NCBI GenBank assembly: GCA_030142905.1
Contig: JASJOG010000011.1
Coordinates: 434,001-498,000, forward strand
Source of the DNA: Heliopora coerulea
Taxonomy: Eukaryota > Cnidaria > Anthozoa > Scleralcyonacea > Helioporidae
Length of the DNA: 64,000 nt
Direction of reading: 5' to 3'
Both the position numbers and the translations under genes were made by a program. Positions 51,801 to 63,561 of the stretch are shown piece after piece. The notes below the pieces were generated by a model. That model made no database searches and had not been told where the DNA came from. It saw only the letters and a list, made by a program, of their open reading frames with translations. How positions within the stretch are numbered: position 1 is the first letter of the stretch; each line of letters begins with the position of its first letter.

Positions 51801-54800
51801 GTTAATTTTACAAAAAAATAAAAATTGAAAAAAAACAAAATCAGTTGATATTATACTGACATAATTCATGGCTTGGCTACCAGGTGATGCCTTTTGGCCA
51901 GTAAATTTTAAATGTCACTAGCCCAGGGACTAGTCAGTGAATAAGTAAAAGTCAAGCACTGTCTAATGCCCAAATCGACATATCTCCTCTACCAGTCTGA
52001 CAAGTATAGTTACCAGAGCAATTTGCAGCATTTTCTGTTTCATAGAAATATTAACTATTACCAGAAAACTAAGTATGATTTTTGGTAGCAAGCCAGGAAC
52101 ACCATTCATAAGCATAAACTACTTGCCAGTAGGATGATTGGACAATTGCACTGTGATTACATTTGAGATCACTAGTGATGAAAATTCCATTTAATGTCAA
52201 TAATTGTAAACTAATGATACAACGCAATTTTCCACTCATTGAATGTTAACCTTTCTAAGCAACTCAAAATCCCAGTACTGATCAAGGGTGCAACCAGAAA
52301 TTTGAAAAGGGGGGTCGTTTTTTTGGTGCAGAATCCCCCTGCCCCCAACAATAACAACACACATTAAACCATGTTAAGTATGTGTTTAGTTTATAGTAAC
52401 AACATCCGACGTCAAAGGCAGTAAAAAGAGCAGAAGTAATTTCTGGGCAGCTCAGGACATTAATGCTGACATTTGACTTCCAAAAAGTCCCTCACATTGC
52501 ACAAAAAACGAGGGGTGACCGCCCTCCCTGACTCCCCCTTCATTGCACCCATGGTACTGATAACATATTCATTGGTGCACGCAATGTGCATTTACTTTTA
52601 ACGCACTGCGGAGTTACTTATGGGAGCTAGGTTTGATCGTTGAACACTCCGACTTTTTAAAAAACTTTTCGGTGTATGAACTTGGAAAAAACAAAAGTAT
52701 GGGCTTCCAAAGCATGTTGGTTTCACCACCCATATAAAGATAGATCTGTAATTACAAGATTTGAACTGCCTGCGTATTTTACTGAGCATTATAACTTTTT
52801 TTTTTGACGATCCATTTGTTTTTGCTTGCTACGCCCCAAATTTGGCTTACCTTTGACCATTGGGAGACTGCAATTTCGAGCCTTGGTGTTACCCTCATTA
52901 AATAAAGTTGGTTTGATTTGATTTTGATTTGATCTGTTGCAGTTGATCTTACAATTATACGGCTATTGACAAAGCTTTGAAAAAGAAAAAGAATTAAGAA
53001 ACATTAAACAACAGGTTGCGATGACAGGAGAAAGACTTGTTAAAATTACAAAAATGCAGTTATAGTGTTAGTGACTTTTGTTTCTTGGAAAAGCCTAATT
53101 AACAGACATTCATACACCTTTTTCAGGATATCCGTATCATTCCAAAACGCCAAATTGCATTTGTGCGATACAAGTACAGAGTTAACAGTGAATTTGCAAA
53201 GGTAATTTTGAGTATTTTACCCTTAGAATGAACCAAAAAAAGCTACAGCTTTCCACTAAACGTGAACGTCTCTGCATATTTTTTTTCCAGATTGCCATGT
53301 CTGACCAAAAACTTGAAAGTCAAGAAGTTTTGAATGTAAGATGGGCGTACGACGACCCAAATCCAAAGTCACGTAAGCAGGTAACAAGGACATGTTGTAT
53401 GCTACGGGGCTGAAATATCTGCGATTGATAACTGACATGGCCAAAGCTAGGATACTTCGACTGTCTTCACGAAAGTAGCATCTAAAACAACCACCTGGGC
53501 TGTGTATGTAGGCTTTAAAAGCACATTCTAGTTGCTTTATTATAATATCCGGAAATCGTATTATATTGTGTAGAAAATCGAAGACGAACGAGATGCTCTC
53601 CGCTCGGCTATATATGCAAAACTGGATGAAGAACCCCAACCTAAACGCCTCTGTAGTACAGGAGTTGTTGGTAACTATCCTGACACAGATCACCAATACC
53701 CGGACTCGAGTTCCATTGGACCACAGACCAAGGAACAAATTGAACAGGTATTTAATTACTTTTTAAGTCTAACATATGGTGGATCATACTATCACGGACA
53801 CAATCAGGACCAAAGCCATTGTTTAGAGGTGTTCCCCTAAACAGGTTTTGTACTGTTTCGACTGTTTCTGGTTTTCTAATACTGAAAGGTGCCACACCGG
53901 GAGAAAAACTTGGAAATCGGGGATCGATTCAACGCACGAGTAGCGCTAATCCAAGATTACCAGCTAATCTGTAATCTAGTTCAGATTTCACAGCTTTAAA
54001 CCTGTTTGTATACACCGCAAATCAATGAAAGAAAATTCCCACTTTTCTCAGCTGTATGATCAGAGAGACGTCTACAAAATTTTTGCTAAACCCGTATTAA
54101 ATTTATCGCCTTTTGAACAACCAGACCCGGAGTACTTACGCGAAAAGTTTTAGGAAAATAAGTTTTGACTGGATTGAAACTACAAAATCAGTAAGAAACA
54201 AAGAGAAACTGCTGATAAATATATATTTTCATGCAAAAGAAGCAAATAGACACAACGTGAAAGTGAAGACTTGAACTCATGGGCCAAGATAATTGGCTTA
54301 AACCTCAACCCTCATTATGCACTTTTCTCATTTTCTCAATTTGCACTTTTTTGTTTTATGTGGAAAATGCCCGTTCGTCATGCGAACAGTGTTTCTCTCT
54401 TATTAGTGACTGTTGTGCATTAATGTTACTCGTGTGTGACCTTGGAAGTGTCAGACGATGAGCGAAAATTCTTCGTCAAACTCATATCCTCAGCCCCAGA
54501 AACATTTCCTAAAGATCTGACCTTGATGAACGTTTGCGTTTTGTCTGTAATAGTGCCTGTTCGTTCCAGAACGGTTTTTATTCTAAAGATTTGACTGCTT
54601 TCTGTGCAGATAGGGCCAAGTATTATTTTAGCCTGGCTAACGCCAGACGATTTTAGTCACCACATGGAGACCTCTGTATGGTAAAAGGGTAAATCGTAGA
54701 TGAAATCCGGGCGTTCGCACCGTTATACAAAACCCAGATAATCTACCGGTTGGGTATAAGTCCTACCAACTATTGAGGAAGTCGGTACCGGAGTTATCCA

Positions 54801-55043
54801 GGGTATACACAATCGGGCCCAGGACTTGTCGTTGTCTGAATGTGTCCGTTAGTGAAAGCTCTACCTTGTACAACTCAAGTAACTTTTTGAGAGAAGCAGA
54901 AGATGGTAATATTAATGAAAAAAGTTTTATTTATATTTTTGGTGGCGTGTTCTTTCTAGGAGCAAATAATTCAACAAGTGAAAGAAGACTGCGGCAGGCT
55001 TGACGAAGCTTTTAAAAGATTGGAGTCCATCAATCGTCAATAA
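48861..55043 (+). CDS. CWC2: Cwc2/Cwf2-like splicing factor with N-terminal WW domain (7 exons)
   Basis: Exons 48861-49413, 50549-50723, 51166-51343, 53127-53201, 53291-53380, 53574-53747 and 54960-55043 have GT-AG ends and phases that close; 1329 nt, 442 residues. Residues 1-65 are Gly/Tyr/Ser-rich. A WW domain lies at ~70-102 (W73, Y85-Y86, W96, P99). A Torus-type region with NIWYDRW and RCCISEDAGYT follows. A CCCH finger C-x7-C-x5-C-x3-H uses C215, C223, C229 and H233 (FARGC). An RRM follows, with RNP2 TLYVGRL (275-281) and RNP1 near RQIAFVRY (310-317), then VRWAYDDPNP (343-352), a Cwc2 hallmark. The tail has acidic coiled-coil-like helices. By family, it contacts U6 snRNA and the active site with the Prp19 complex. 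RBM22 is the usual animal counterpart and lacks WW. A poly(A) signal follows at 55227. Confidence 0.88.
50148..50265. repeat. ~80-bp dispersed repeat in intron 1
   Basis: Contains tagtctggcaaatgccagg, ttttactcattaagggag and a following ttttactcatcaacaagacc, the same family as 36039-36205. Confidence 0.5.
51370..51961. mobile_element. hAT-like MITE with 6-bp duplication (intron 3)
   Basis: Ends are cagtgctcgacctt and, inverted at the right, cagtgcttgactttt. tctaat flanks both sides (51364-51369 and 51962-51967). Inner ends repeat actagtcc/ggactagt. Size 592 bp, no transposase. Confidence 0.75.
52283..52553. mobile_element. hAT-type MITE with perfect 8-bp duplication (intron 3)
   Basis: gtactgat at 52275-52282 and 52554-52561 brackets 271 bp with ends caagggtgcaa and, inverted, catgggtgcaa. 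The interior has G-rich and C-rich blocks (ggggggtc, gccctccctg). Confidence 0.8.
53945..54140. repeat. Dispersed repeat family X, copy B (intron 6)
   Basis: Aligns with 10775-10965 as described there. It carries gttcagatttcacagct, agaaaattccc, ctcagctgtatgatc and cgccttttgaacaacc in the same order. Confidence 0.6.
54628..54680. repeat. ~80-bp dispersed repeat, partial unit
   Basis: tagcctggctaacgccagac then gattttagtcacc and ggagacctc match the family at 36039 and 50148. Confidence 0.5.
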
Positions 55044-55226
55044 CCATCAAAATTTGATTGGAAATTTCACTGACCATAAAAACAAGTGAATAGAAACCGT
55101 CGTTGGAACAAGTTTGGAGTACAGAATACGAAAGATAGTTGTATCAATCCACTGTTCAGCGGAGATAACGTAACAGCAACTGAAGCATTTTTTGCGCTAA
55201 ACGCAAGTTTAAGTACACTATACATC

Positions 55227-55232
55227 AATAAA
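55227..55232 (+). terminator. Candidate poly(A) signal of the Cwc2-like gene
   Basis: AATAAA 184 bases past the stop at 55043, the first good match downstream. Confidence 0.55.
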
Positions 55233-55239
55233 TGAACTT

Positions 55240-56311
55240 AAACTGACTGAGTGGCTCATTCTATCTCTTCCTTCACTGACTGATTCTCTGAGTGGATGAC
55301 TTAATGTATCTTCGCATGAAACCAAAAAGATGATCTGGAATTGCACTGCTAAGAGTTTTCCGCTGTCTGCATTAACCTGTTTCTCGACAGGGCCCATTGA
55401 ATAGGAGAATAGGTGCAAATAGAAAACTCTCTCTAACACAATCTAAATAATAGGTGGGTTGCAACCAACCCCTTAGGATTGAAAAGACAATGATACGGAG
55501 GCCACGTTGGTTCCACATACAATAGAAGTTAATAAGATTCTTTTGTGAAAGTTCATCCAAGATGGCTGCCATGAAGTCACGTGCACACCACCTATACAGT
55601 GAGGTTCCAGAAACGCGTAAGCCAATTAAAAAACGCTAGGAAATGCGGAAGTTAACTCCTAATGAGAAAGAACATTTTTACTCCTAATTGAACTAGGTAC
55701 CAAGATTAACAAGGTTAAACAGTTTTAATTTTGACAAGAAGCAGAGAAGTGCTTCGATCAGACTCACATCTGGAGGAAACACCAGAAGTTAGAATCGCGT
55801 TTCATGGGTATCCTCTCGCCAGCGTGCAACATCCTCTTAAATTGAGATATTTTGAAATATACTTATCAATAAGATTATTAACATATAGCGGCTCCCGCTT
55901 CGGTCGCACATTAAAGTTAAAAGGACACGGGCCTTACTGCTGCCACAACATTCTTTTCAAAGGCCGACTGCCCAAGAAAAAGACGCAAAGTCGCACAGTA
56001 CAGAAGAAATACAATCGTAGCATTTTTATTAAGAGTTTAGTCTGGGGGTCGCATTATAGTTAAAACTGTCTTGTACAAAGGGAAGACCTTTTAGTAAAAC
56101 TTTACACAATCGCTACAATCTTTATCATTTACGACACGTAAGTACGCTTGACAACTTTAAAAGCATGCATGTGGGGTCTCGTCAGCGGTTACAAAATAAC
56201 CCAGACAGATCAACACCACTGGATCTTAAACTACTACGCGCACATTGGGTTCTTTTTACAGAGAAAAACAATTAAAATCGACAATGTAACGTTAGTCAAT
56301 CGCCTCCTTGT
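55240..56311. other. Convergent 3' region between the Cwc2-like gene and NCOA5
   Basis: The two genes end tail to tail. A frame at 55731-56063 (110 codons, plus) overlaps the likely NCOA5 3' UTR and has no recognised similarity, so it is not called as a gene. Confidence 0.5.
56035..56040 (-). terminator. Candidate NCOA5 poly(A) signal
   Basis: TTTATT on plus (AATAAA on minus), about 270 bases past the NCOA5 stop. Confidence 0.5.
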
Positions 56312-59300
56312 CTAATATCGACCAGGATAGTTGTTCGGAAGAGCTGGGCGATAACCAGTATTGGTAGTATTCATGAACTGACCACGGGCACCATAACTTT
56401 GCGCAGTGCTTGGGATACTCATGGTTGCCTGGGTAACACTTGTAACCGATGAATCACGGTATTGAGCTTGTGACCTTGCTTGTGGTTGCACTGTTCGAAC
56501 GGTAGAACTGCCAGGAGGAGTTGGATATGGAGAACTCTGGGCATACGACACTGAACTTTGAAGCTGATTGGTTGACGTACTCTGACCAGCTACACCACGG
56601 ATTTTCGACAGCGCCATTCCAAGAATGTTGTTCGCGAACTGAGATCCCGAGGACCGGCTCTGTGAAGTTACAGACTGCGGCGATACCGTTGACGTGGGGG
56701 CCTTGAAAGGAGTAGAAGCAGTGTAAGATGGCGTAAGAACTGGTATTTTAGTCACTGGTTTTGCTTCAGCATCGGGCGACGGTTTCATCTGAGCAGTCTG
56801 CGGTGGGAGACTATTGGTATTATTTGATGCGACAGATTTGTTATCAAGTATAGACTTTGATACTCCGCTAGGATTTAAAATGCTTAAAATTTTCGCTTGA
56901 AGTTCTGCCTGCTGAAGTGCAATCGACTGCGGGTCAGTTGGGAATGTCTTGGCGGTTGATCCTAGAAATTAAGAAGACATGCGTAAGTTTGTGATGGTGT
57001 GTTACGCGATATTTCACGAGTACACACTCTACGAACGTTCCTTCGCCCCCTCTTTTGCACACAATTCCATGAAAAATGCTGCGCTATCCCAAAAATATTA
57101 ATTACAGAAGTTTTCTATGACTCGAAAAGGTTGACTTCTCATGACAGATTTAAAAAGCCATTAATGCCGTGAAGTTCCCGAGGCTACGCTCCTCATACTC
57201 AAAAATCATACACTATAACCGTAATTACACAAAGTTGCCTAATGCTTAAGTAATAATGTACCTGATGAGATTGGGACACTTCTTCCTTCTTGTTTAAGTA
57301 GTTCATCTCGTAGCTTCGTGAACTCGTTTATAAGTTGTGTATACTGGTTTGCAGTTAAAGGCTTGCCATCTGCAGCCATGTTTAAAAGCTGAGCTATTTC
57401 AGGGCTATACAGCACAGGGGCCGTATTGCTTTGCGGGTTCCGGGGCCCGTAGCCTTTCGCTGGTTGGACAGGCTCCATAGAAACTGGTCGTTCGGGTTCA
57501 CGATCTTGTTCACGCTCGCGAAGGTTTTGCATATAAATTTCAAAATTACGACTCACAAGACTTATAGCATCTTCTAAAGGCATATTTCTGTGTTCTGGAG
57601 AAAAACGAAGCAGAATCCATTAGAAAGTAACACTCAGCCAGTCACACGATAGATCAGCTGACATTGATCGCATTTTACCTTTCAGTATAGGACTGAGTAA
57701 TACACATCAAAACTCCAGGTGGTGTCACAGTCCACATTCTGTCACGGGTGTTTTACAAAACGTAATAATTATACTAAGCTACCCCTAAACAGTGCATTGA
57801 ATATTCTCGTGTTTGTCGCAGTCAAAATATTTATTTGTAATAGTCCTAAAAGCATTCCATTGCCTGTGTTCCACCTACTAGGTTGGACAGCTATGGTTGG
57901 AATCAGGCATCAAAAAGTCAGTGCCTGGTCAAAAGCTATTGTCTCATTCCTTCGGTGTTGAAATATAAACTACTTTTTTTATGTAACGTGTTTTTCTATT
58001 CCTCCTTGCTAGTATAAACAGCTCGCTGCAGGTTGTTATAACAACACGTTAGACGGCTCTGCAACAACACAAAACAAGGTTTGCAACAAGGTTCTGTATG
58101 AGGAACTTGTCACGACTTGACCAAATAATGCCAGTGAAACAACACTTGTCCAGACTGGCTGCAGTCAAGTACCGACGACATCTCGTATTAAGCTTGTGAA
58201 GTTTTTGGTTGTGTATTCGAGGAAGTGTAAGTCGCCATATAATCAATACCTACGCGCGGCCAGTTTCCAACTTTAATCATATCGCTTAGCCGGCAGAGCA
58301 TCGGACCTATATTCTAAAGGTTGATGGTTGGAGTCTCTTTTGAGGTCAATTTCCTCTGCAACGAGAACCTCTCCTCGCTTTATTTTGTTGCAGTACTTGA
58401 ACCACTAGTTCCTCGAGTTTGCTGTCTACACATCTTTGGAAAAATATTTACGGAGTCCCTTCTTGTGTAACTGCAGATTAAATTAGGGAACAGGTATTCC
58501 CGAAATTAATCTGCAGTCAACTACTTTTAACCGTTCTCTGACCTGAGATTTTTATTGACGAGCTTTCGATTACGTGAACTGTAGCCTTCGACTGGTGAAA
58601 ATAGGGGGTGACAACGAGAATATATATACATGAAGTGACGTCATAAAGCTAAAATTAACTATAATCCAATTCTTTTATAATACGTGTGTGTGAAGCTAAT
58701 TAACAGGCTAAGTGCTAAATTGTTTACGTCGCGACAATTCAAAGCCATTGCCGCAACAATATACTATCCTTCTACGTAAACAATTTAGCACTTAGATGCG
58801 ATAACTTTGGGTGAAGCAACTACCTGAAAGATACGAGTTTCTTTTCGTATATTTCAGGTAGTTGCTTCACCCAAAGTTATCGCATCTTGTTATCCTCGAC
58901 TACCTACACTGGCACCCATTGCTCAAAAATTTAGCACTTAGCCTGTTCATTAGCTTCACACACGTATTAAAAGAATTGGATAATAGTTAATTTTAGCTTT
59001 ATGACGTCATTTCATGTATATATATTCTCGTTGTCACTCCTCTTTTTCACCAGTCGAAGGCTACAGTTCAGGTAGTCGAAAGCTCGTCAATAAAAATCTC
59101 AGGTCAGAGAACGCCTTGTATTCAATTATGTCTCTTCCTGGCCACGCTTCATCTATATTTTTAGAAAGTGAATTAAAACAGCAAACTACACTTCGCATCG
59201 TACGCCTAAGCGAATAAGAACTCTATTTCAAGAAAACTGTGGTTACGACAGCAACTCGTAAACTTTTTTACTTAGTGATAAAAAAACTTGGCGTCAAATC

Positions 59301-62300
59301 TTGTTATACATCACAAAAAAAACTTTTGATGCATGTTTTTTTTTTGTTTTTTGTAATGCCAAGGCAAATGAGCAATCTTTCGACCAGGCTTAAAATTTCG
59401 TACACTCTTGCATTGAGTTTAAAATTCCTGACAAGACACAAAAGACCACATTGTGATGTGTAAGCCAATATATTTTATATTTCCAAAAGATATAAAAGAC
59501 TTCATATAAATAAAATCTCAATGTGTCGTACCACAAGGTTTAACCACACACCTTCACGATCATGCAAAACTTTATGGTAAACAAAAACAGTTAAAATTAT
59601 AGCTAGTATATTTGCTAATATTAATATCTGAAAGGCAGTCAGCTGACAATAACACAAATACTGAATAAAGATAAAATGTCAATGAAAGAAACCAGAGTCA
59701 ATTAAGTCTGCGTAACAAGATGTCACACTCGTTGGTACTTCGGTAGGTCTCATCAATAATGAACACCAAGCCGTGATAAATGTGTACAAATAGCGGAACA
59801 CTAAAATAAAGTCACTTCTTGAAAGAGCGTTTCCAGAACAAAACAATTTCTCGCTAGCCCATGTTATAAACGATATGAAACTTAACGGAAAATCCATGAA
59901 AATGATCAAACATGAAGGACAACTACTCCATTAACTCGAAGTTAACGGAGCGATTTCAAAAACAGTAATGAACTCCCGAAGTCAGCCGCAAGTGAGGCAA
60001 CGAGGTTTTCTACGATATACGATCCAGAAAAAGAAAAAAATGTTGAGGCGTATGTACCTGAAGAAAAATACCTGTCGGACATTTTAAAAATGCAGCTTGT
60101 TGTCGGAGTACTTCATAAAAAGCAACTTACACAAGGTTCAGCGCAAAATGTCTTTACACGGAATTAAAAAAAATGTGAACTTGCACATTTAAGGACATAG
60201 TATTTTATTTTGTCAGTTAAACTCATATTTTGAAAAGCGTAGACATCCTCTTTATGCTATCCAGTGTGTTCCCTACGTCCCCTCTACAGCGCACAAAAAT
60301 GCATCGAGTTTAAATACCGACTAAGAAGACATGAAAAATCTTTTCGAGGAGAACGATGGATGACAAGATATCAAAAAACAACAAACTACACGAAAACTTG
60401 AAAAAAAAGCTTTGCGAGATGAGTCGATCCATGAAAGCCAACATGTAAAACAACGCAATCAAGAAATAGGAATGCATTTTGATTCTTTATCTCCGCATGT
60501 TCCTAGTTTACCCCCCGATGATGAAACCACCTTGTGGACTGGAGAGAAACTGCAAAACGTTATTAAACACGGTAATTGATATAAATAGTCACGGCCTGAA
60601 AGTTGTTCGGAGCAAATAATTGTCACTAAAAGCCTGACCTTGAGAAAGCAATTCATGACGTAAGCTTTGCACCGTACGTTGATTGGGGAAAAAAAGCAGA
60701 AGACAATGAAAGATGAAACCAAAATGCCACCAGATATCATGAGTTCTTCCTCAAAAAGTATTTCAAACAAAACCTGAAGACGCACGTCAATTGATATTTC
60801 GTTAAAATCAATGGTAAAACAGGGTAACGTAGCTTGAAAACAAACGCAAGGAAAAGCAGAGATGTAAGAAAAACCGACATATCGAAATCTGGAAATAGAG
60901 GATGACCTCGACGTCACTCAAATATATTTATACTCAAAACGAGCCACAGTATGCTGAGATGAAAAAATCACTCCACGGCTGAAAAAGACAAAATGGTGAT
61001 ACGACAAAACTCCCACGTGGAATTGCAAAATTTTCTCGGAAAAAAATCGTTGATGCTTGAAAAACGCAAGCGTTCAACAGACCGTAATAAATTTAGAAAA
61101 AAAACCAAACAAGGAGAGGTTACGGTGTAGAATGTACGCGAACTAAAGCAGCAGATCTTTGCAAAACTGGATGAAACCACGGTAACGGGTTTTTTAAAAA
61201 AGTTGAGAAGAACTACATAGAGGAAGTATGTCGCGTGCCAAAAAAAGCAATCTAAAACGCATTAAAGCCAATCATATCTCGTTTCCAAAGCCCACCAAAA
61301 AATTTGAGTTGTAACAAAATTAACGGTTTTGCAATACTTTTTTCTGACGGAAATATAGTAAAACCCCTTGTTAAACTTCTTGGAGCCACAACGTTAGTTT
61401 TTCTAAATAAATAACCATTTACTAAAGATGCACATGAAATTACGTTAAACGTACTTCCCTCAGCGCAGCAAAGCATGAGTTTACCTTGTTGTGTGCCATG
61501 TAAGATATGGACAGTCACAGAATGGTGAACTTCGTGTTGACTGCTGATGATTATCCCGTAAAGAACACCTCGCCTTGATGCATCCTCGAGTTCGTCAAGC
61601 AGAGTCACTGTCTCAGGTAAGTGAGCACACTCAACCACCAGACCATGTGCTTTCAGTTTCTTCTCAACCACCTCTGCATAACCTCTGCAAATTAACGTAA
61701 ACGACTTTATTAAATAACCAGTGACATTTAACAGGGGTAATTATTTGCAGCGAGAATTACGAGGAAATCATCGTAATCAGAACATGTTGCATAACACGAA
61801 ATGAAACGGTTTTTTAATCAGACGAAATAATTACATGCAGGGGGGTCATCTGCTTGTTCTGTGTCATATGTTAAATCTAGACACGGTGACTACAGCGCGA
61901 CAGATTAAGGGGTTTAGTTTTAGCAGTATCATGAAAACCGATGGGCGTCTTTTCTTTGTCTGTTACGGCGCAGGGTTACGCACCTAATGTATTCTGGCCC
62001 TGAAACATCAGTAACTGAAATCCCTTCCATCCTCCCTGTCAAAGCAATCAATTTTACCGTGGTTAAAAAACTGTCCATAAACTCCCTCTTTGTAAAACAA
62101 AATATATATTTAAAAACTAGAATTAGGGAATCGCTGTCCCATGGACAATACCTCTCCCAATAAAATCAAAATCACTCGATTCGTAAATCAAATCACAGTC
62201 GCTTGTACTTTCCCCGAAAAGAGTAGCTGGGTTGTATGAGGTCCGACCCACCAACCAGCAGTGCAGGCTTGTGTTAAATTTACCACACACACTCTTGACG

Positions 62301-63213
62301 GTGGTCCACCAAGGCTGGGTGATGTCCATACCAAGCTGGGTATCTTTGTTTACCTTTGCTTGATTTTATCAAGGGATCGGGAAAAGGCTTAGCAATCTCT
62401 CTAGGTGTCCCGTAGAAGTCCTTATCAACAATTTCTACTGAATGCTCTGATAATAGTTGCAAGAAGTTTATTCCCAGTTAGGCATTCATTTCTCTGGCTG
62501 CCCAGACCGCCCTTTATCCTGTTAAGGATGGCTGCCACTTTGAATGGCCACAGTCGCCTTAACCGTGCGCAGTAACATGCAAAGAGAAGACTCGCTTGGT
62601 TTCTCTGACACTGCTGAAGCTAAACGCATGTGCTATGCAGCAGTCAACACATCTGGATTTAACATGACATGAGAGTAAACAAGCCGATGCCTAATCCTGT
62701 TTATAAAGTTTCATTCGGATAAACAACCGTTTTGTTTCGTGTCACGTTACATGATGGCCACCGCTTACGCTTAATACATAAGTCCACTACTTTGGATGGT
62801 GTGTCTGGCGAAGTTAATACTTTCCCTACTTCCTTTTCTGTCCCGATATCACCTTCATGACATACCTTTGCTGTTTATTGATAATGATAATCTCACAATC
62901 TATTGGGGCTTCAACAGGCTTTGGGTATGGTAATGGTTCTCTTGAAGGCGGTGGATAGTCATAGTCGGGCTTCATCCTTTTCGGGGGCACTTCGTCTGGT
63001 CGCTGGTAAGGCTCTTCAGGTCTTCGGTAGGTATCTCGCGAAGAACCGTAAGGACTTCGCTTTAATGGAGGCCCCATAGGACTTCTATCTGGCCAGTCCA
63101 GGGGGTCTTTTAAGTGTGAGTCATCTCGGAAGCGATCGCGGCTTTCTCTGTATCCAGGACCTCCAAATGGTTCATCCATTCCTCTTCTTACTGGAGGAGA
63201 AGGTGAACGTTCG
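56312..63213 (-). CDS. NCOA5: NCOA5, nuclear receptor coactivator 5 (5' end missing)
   Basis: Visible exons, first to last: 62866-63213, 61485-61684, 57261-57594 and 56312-56961, with GT-AG ends and matching phases; about 510 residues to the TAG. The first visible exon opens with one base finishing a codon, so at least one upstream exon exists, outside the window or unrecognised. Order: an Arg/Asp/Pro-rich region (YRESRDRFRDD), then the anticodon-binding-like domain (DCEIIIINKQQR, YAEVVEKKLKAHGLVVE, YGIIISSQHEVHHSVTVHI, GTQQEHRNMPLEDA). A helical segment (SPEIAQLLNMA ... LTANQYTQLINEF) and a Ser/Gln/Pro-rich tail follow. In vertebrates NCOA5 is a nuclear coregulator binding oestrogen receptor and NR1D2 through LxxLL. 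Here the equivalent site reads IAQLL. Confidence 0.9.
58532..59113. repeat. Nested palindrome in NCOA5 intron
   Basis: Outer arms run about 58532-58722 and 58928-59113, near-perfect inverted copies beginning cgttctctgacctgag. Inside is a second inversion (taagtgctaaattgtttacg near 58709 and its complement ending 58795). A third, perfect hairpin (58795-58829 with 58852-58886) has arms starting gatgcgataactttgggtga. This is a snap-back within a snap-back. No coding sequence. Confidence 0.85.
59930..61250. other. Lys/Glu-rich, apparently decayed region in NCOA5 intron
   Basis: Plus-strand sequence is A-rich and, in short frames broken by stops, reads like a Lys/Glu-rich protein (for example KLHENLKKKLCEMSRSMKAN near 60385). 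The 152-codon minus frame at 60459-60917 is probably a shadow of it. It could be a decayed mobile-element ORF or a processed pseudogene, or simply A-rich DNA. No family is recognised. Confidence 0.3.
62123..62462 (-). other. Unassigned coding-like frames in NCOA5 intron
   Basis: Two overlapping minus frames of 60 and 68 codons have protein-like composition (HSVEIVDKDFYGTPREIAKP; HCWLVGRTSYNPATLFG), but they are in different frames and lie between NCOA5 exons. They may be a frameshifted fragment of an inserted gene. I do not recognise the family. Confidence 0.3.
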
Positions 63214-63356
63214 CTGTAGGGAGAGTTTGCACTATGTTAGCTCTTTAAAACATAGTGTTTCTGTACATGAGCTCAAGGATTCAACTTATTTATAAAAACA
63301 AAGTGGACATGTATATTTTAAAGCGTGGAGGTCCAGTGTAGATAGCTTCGATAAAA

Positions 63357-63550
63357 CAGCGGCGTTCTTGAGGTTATACACTATCTAAAATATAGAAAAC
63401 AAGCTTCTCGACGTTTCGAGCGAAGGCCCTTCGTCCGGAGATTAGTAGCAACATAGTGCTACTAATCTCCGGACGAAGGGCCTTCGCTCGAAACGTCGAG
63501 AAGCTTGTTTTCTATATTTTAGATAGTGTATAACCTCAAGAACGCCGCTG
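63357..63550. repeat. Perfect 94-bp-arm hairpin, gctcgaaacgt family, copy B
   Basis: Left arm 63357-63450, loop acatag 63451-63456, right arm 63457-63550. The inverted arms match across their whole length. They contain ggacgaagggccttcgctcg and gaaacgtcgag, related to the hairpin at 27095-27297. A 12-bp direct repeat, gtatattttaaa, lies at 63311-63322 and 63550-63561, suggesting an insertion of about 230 bp with target duplication. It lies just upstream of the first visible NCOA5 exon. Confidence 0.9.
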
Positions 63551-63561
63551 TATATTTTAAA

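Noticed and set aside
63457..63550. Hammerhead ribozyme in the gctcgaaacgt hairpins
   Set aside because: The core lacks CUGANGA here (cggacga) and no helix III with a UH step follows gaaac; the 27-kb copy has ctgacga but also no helix III.
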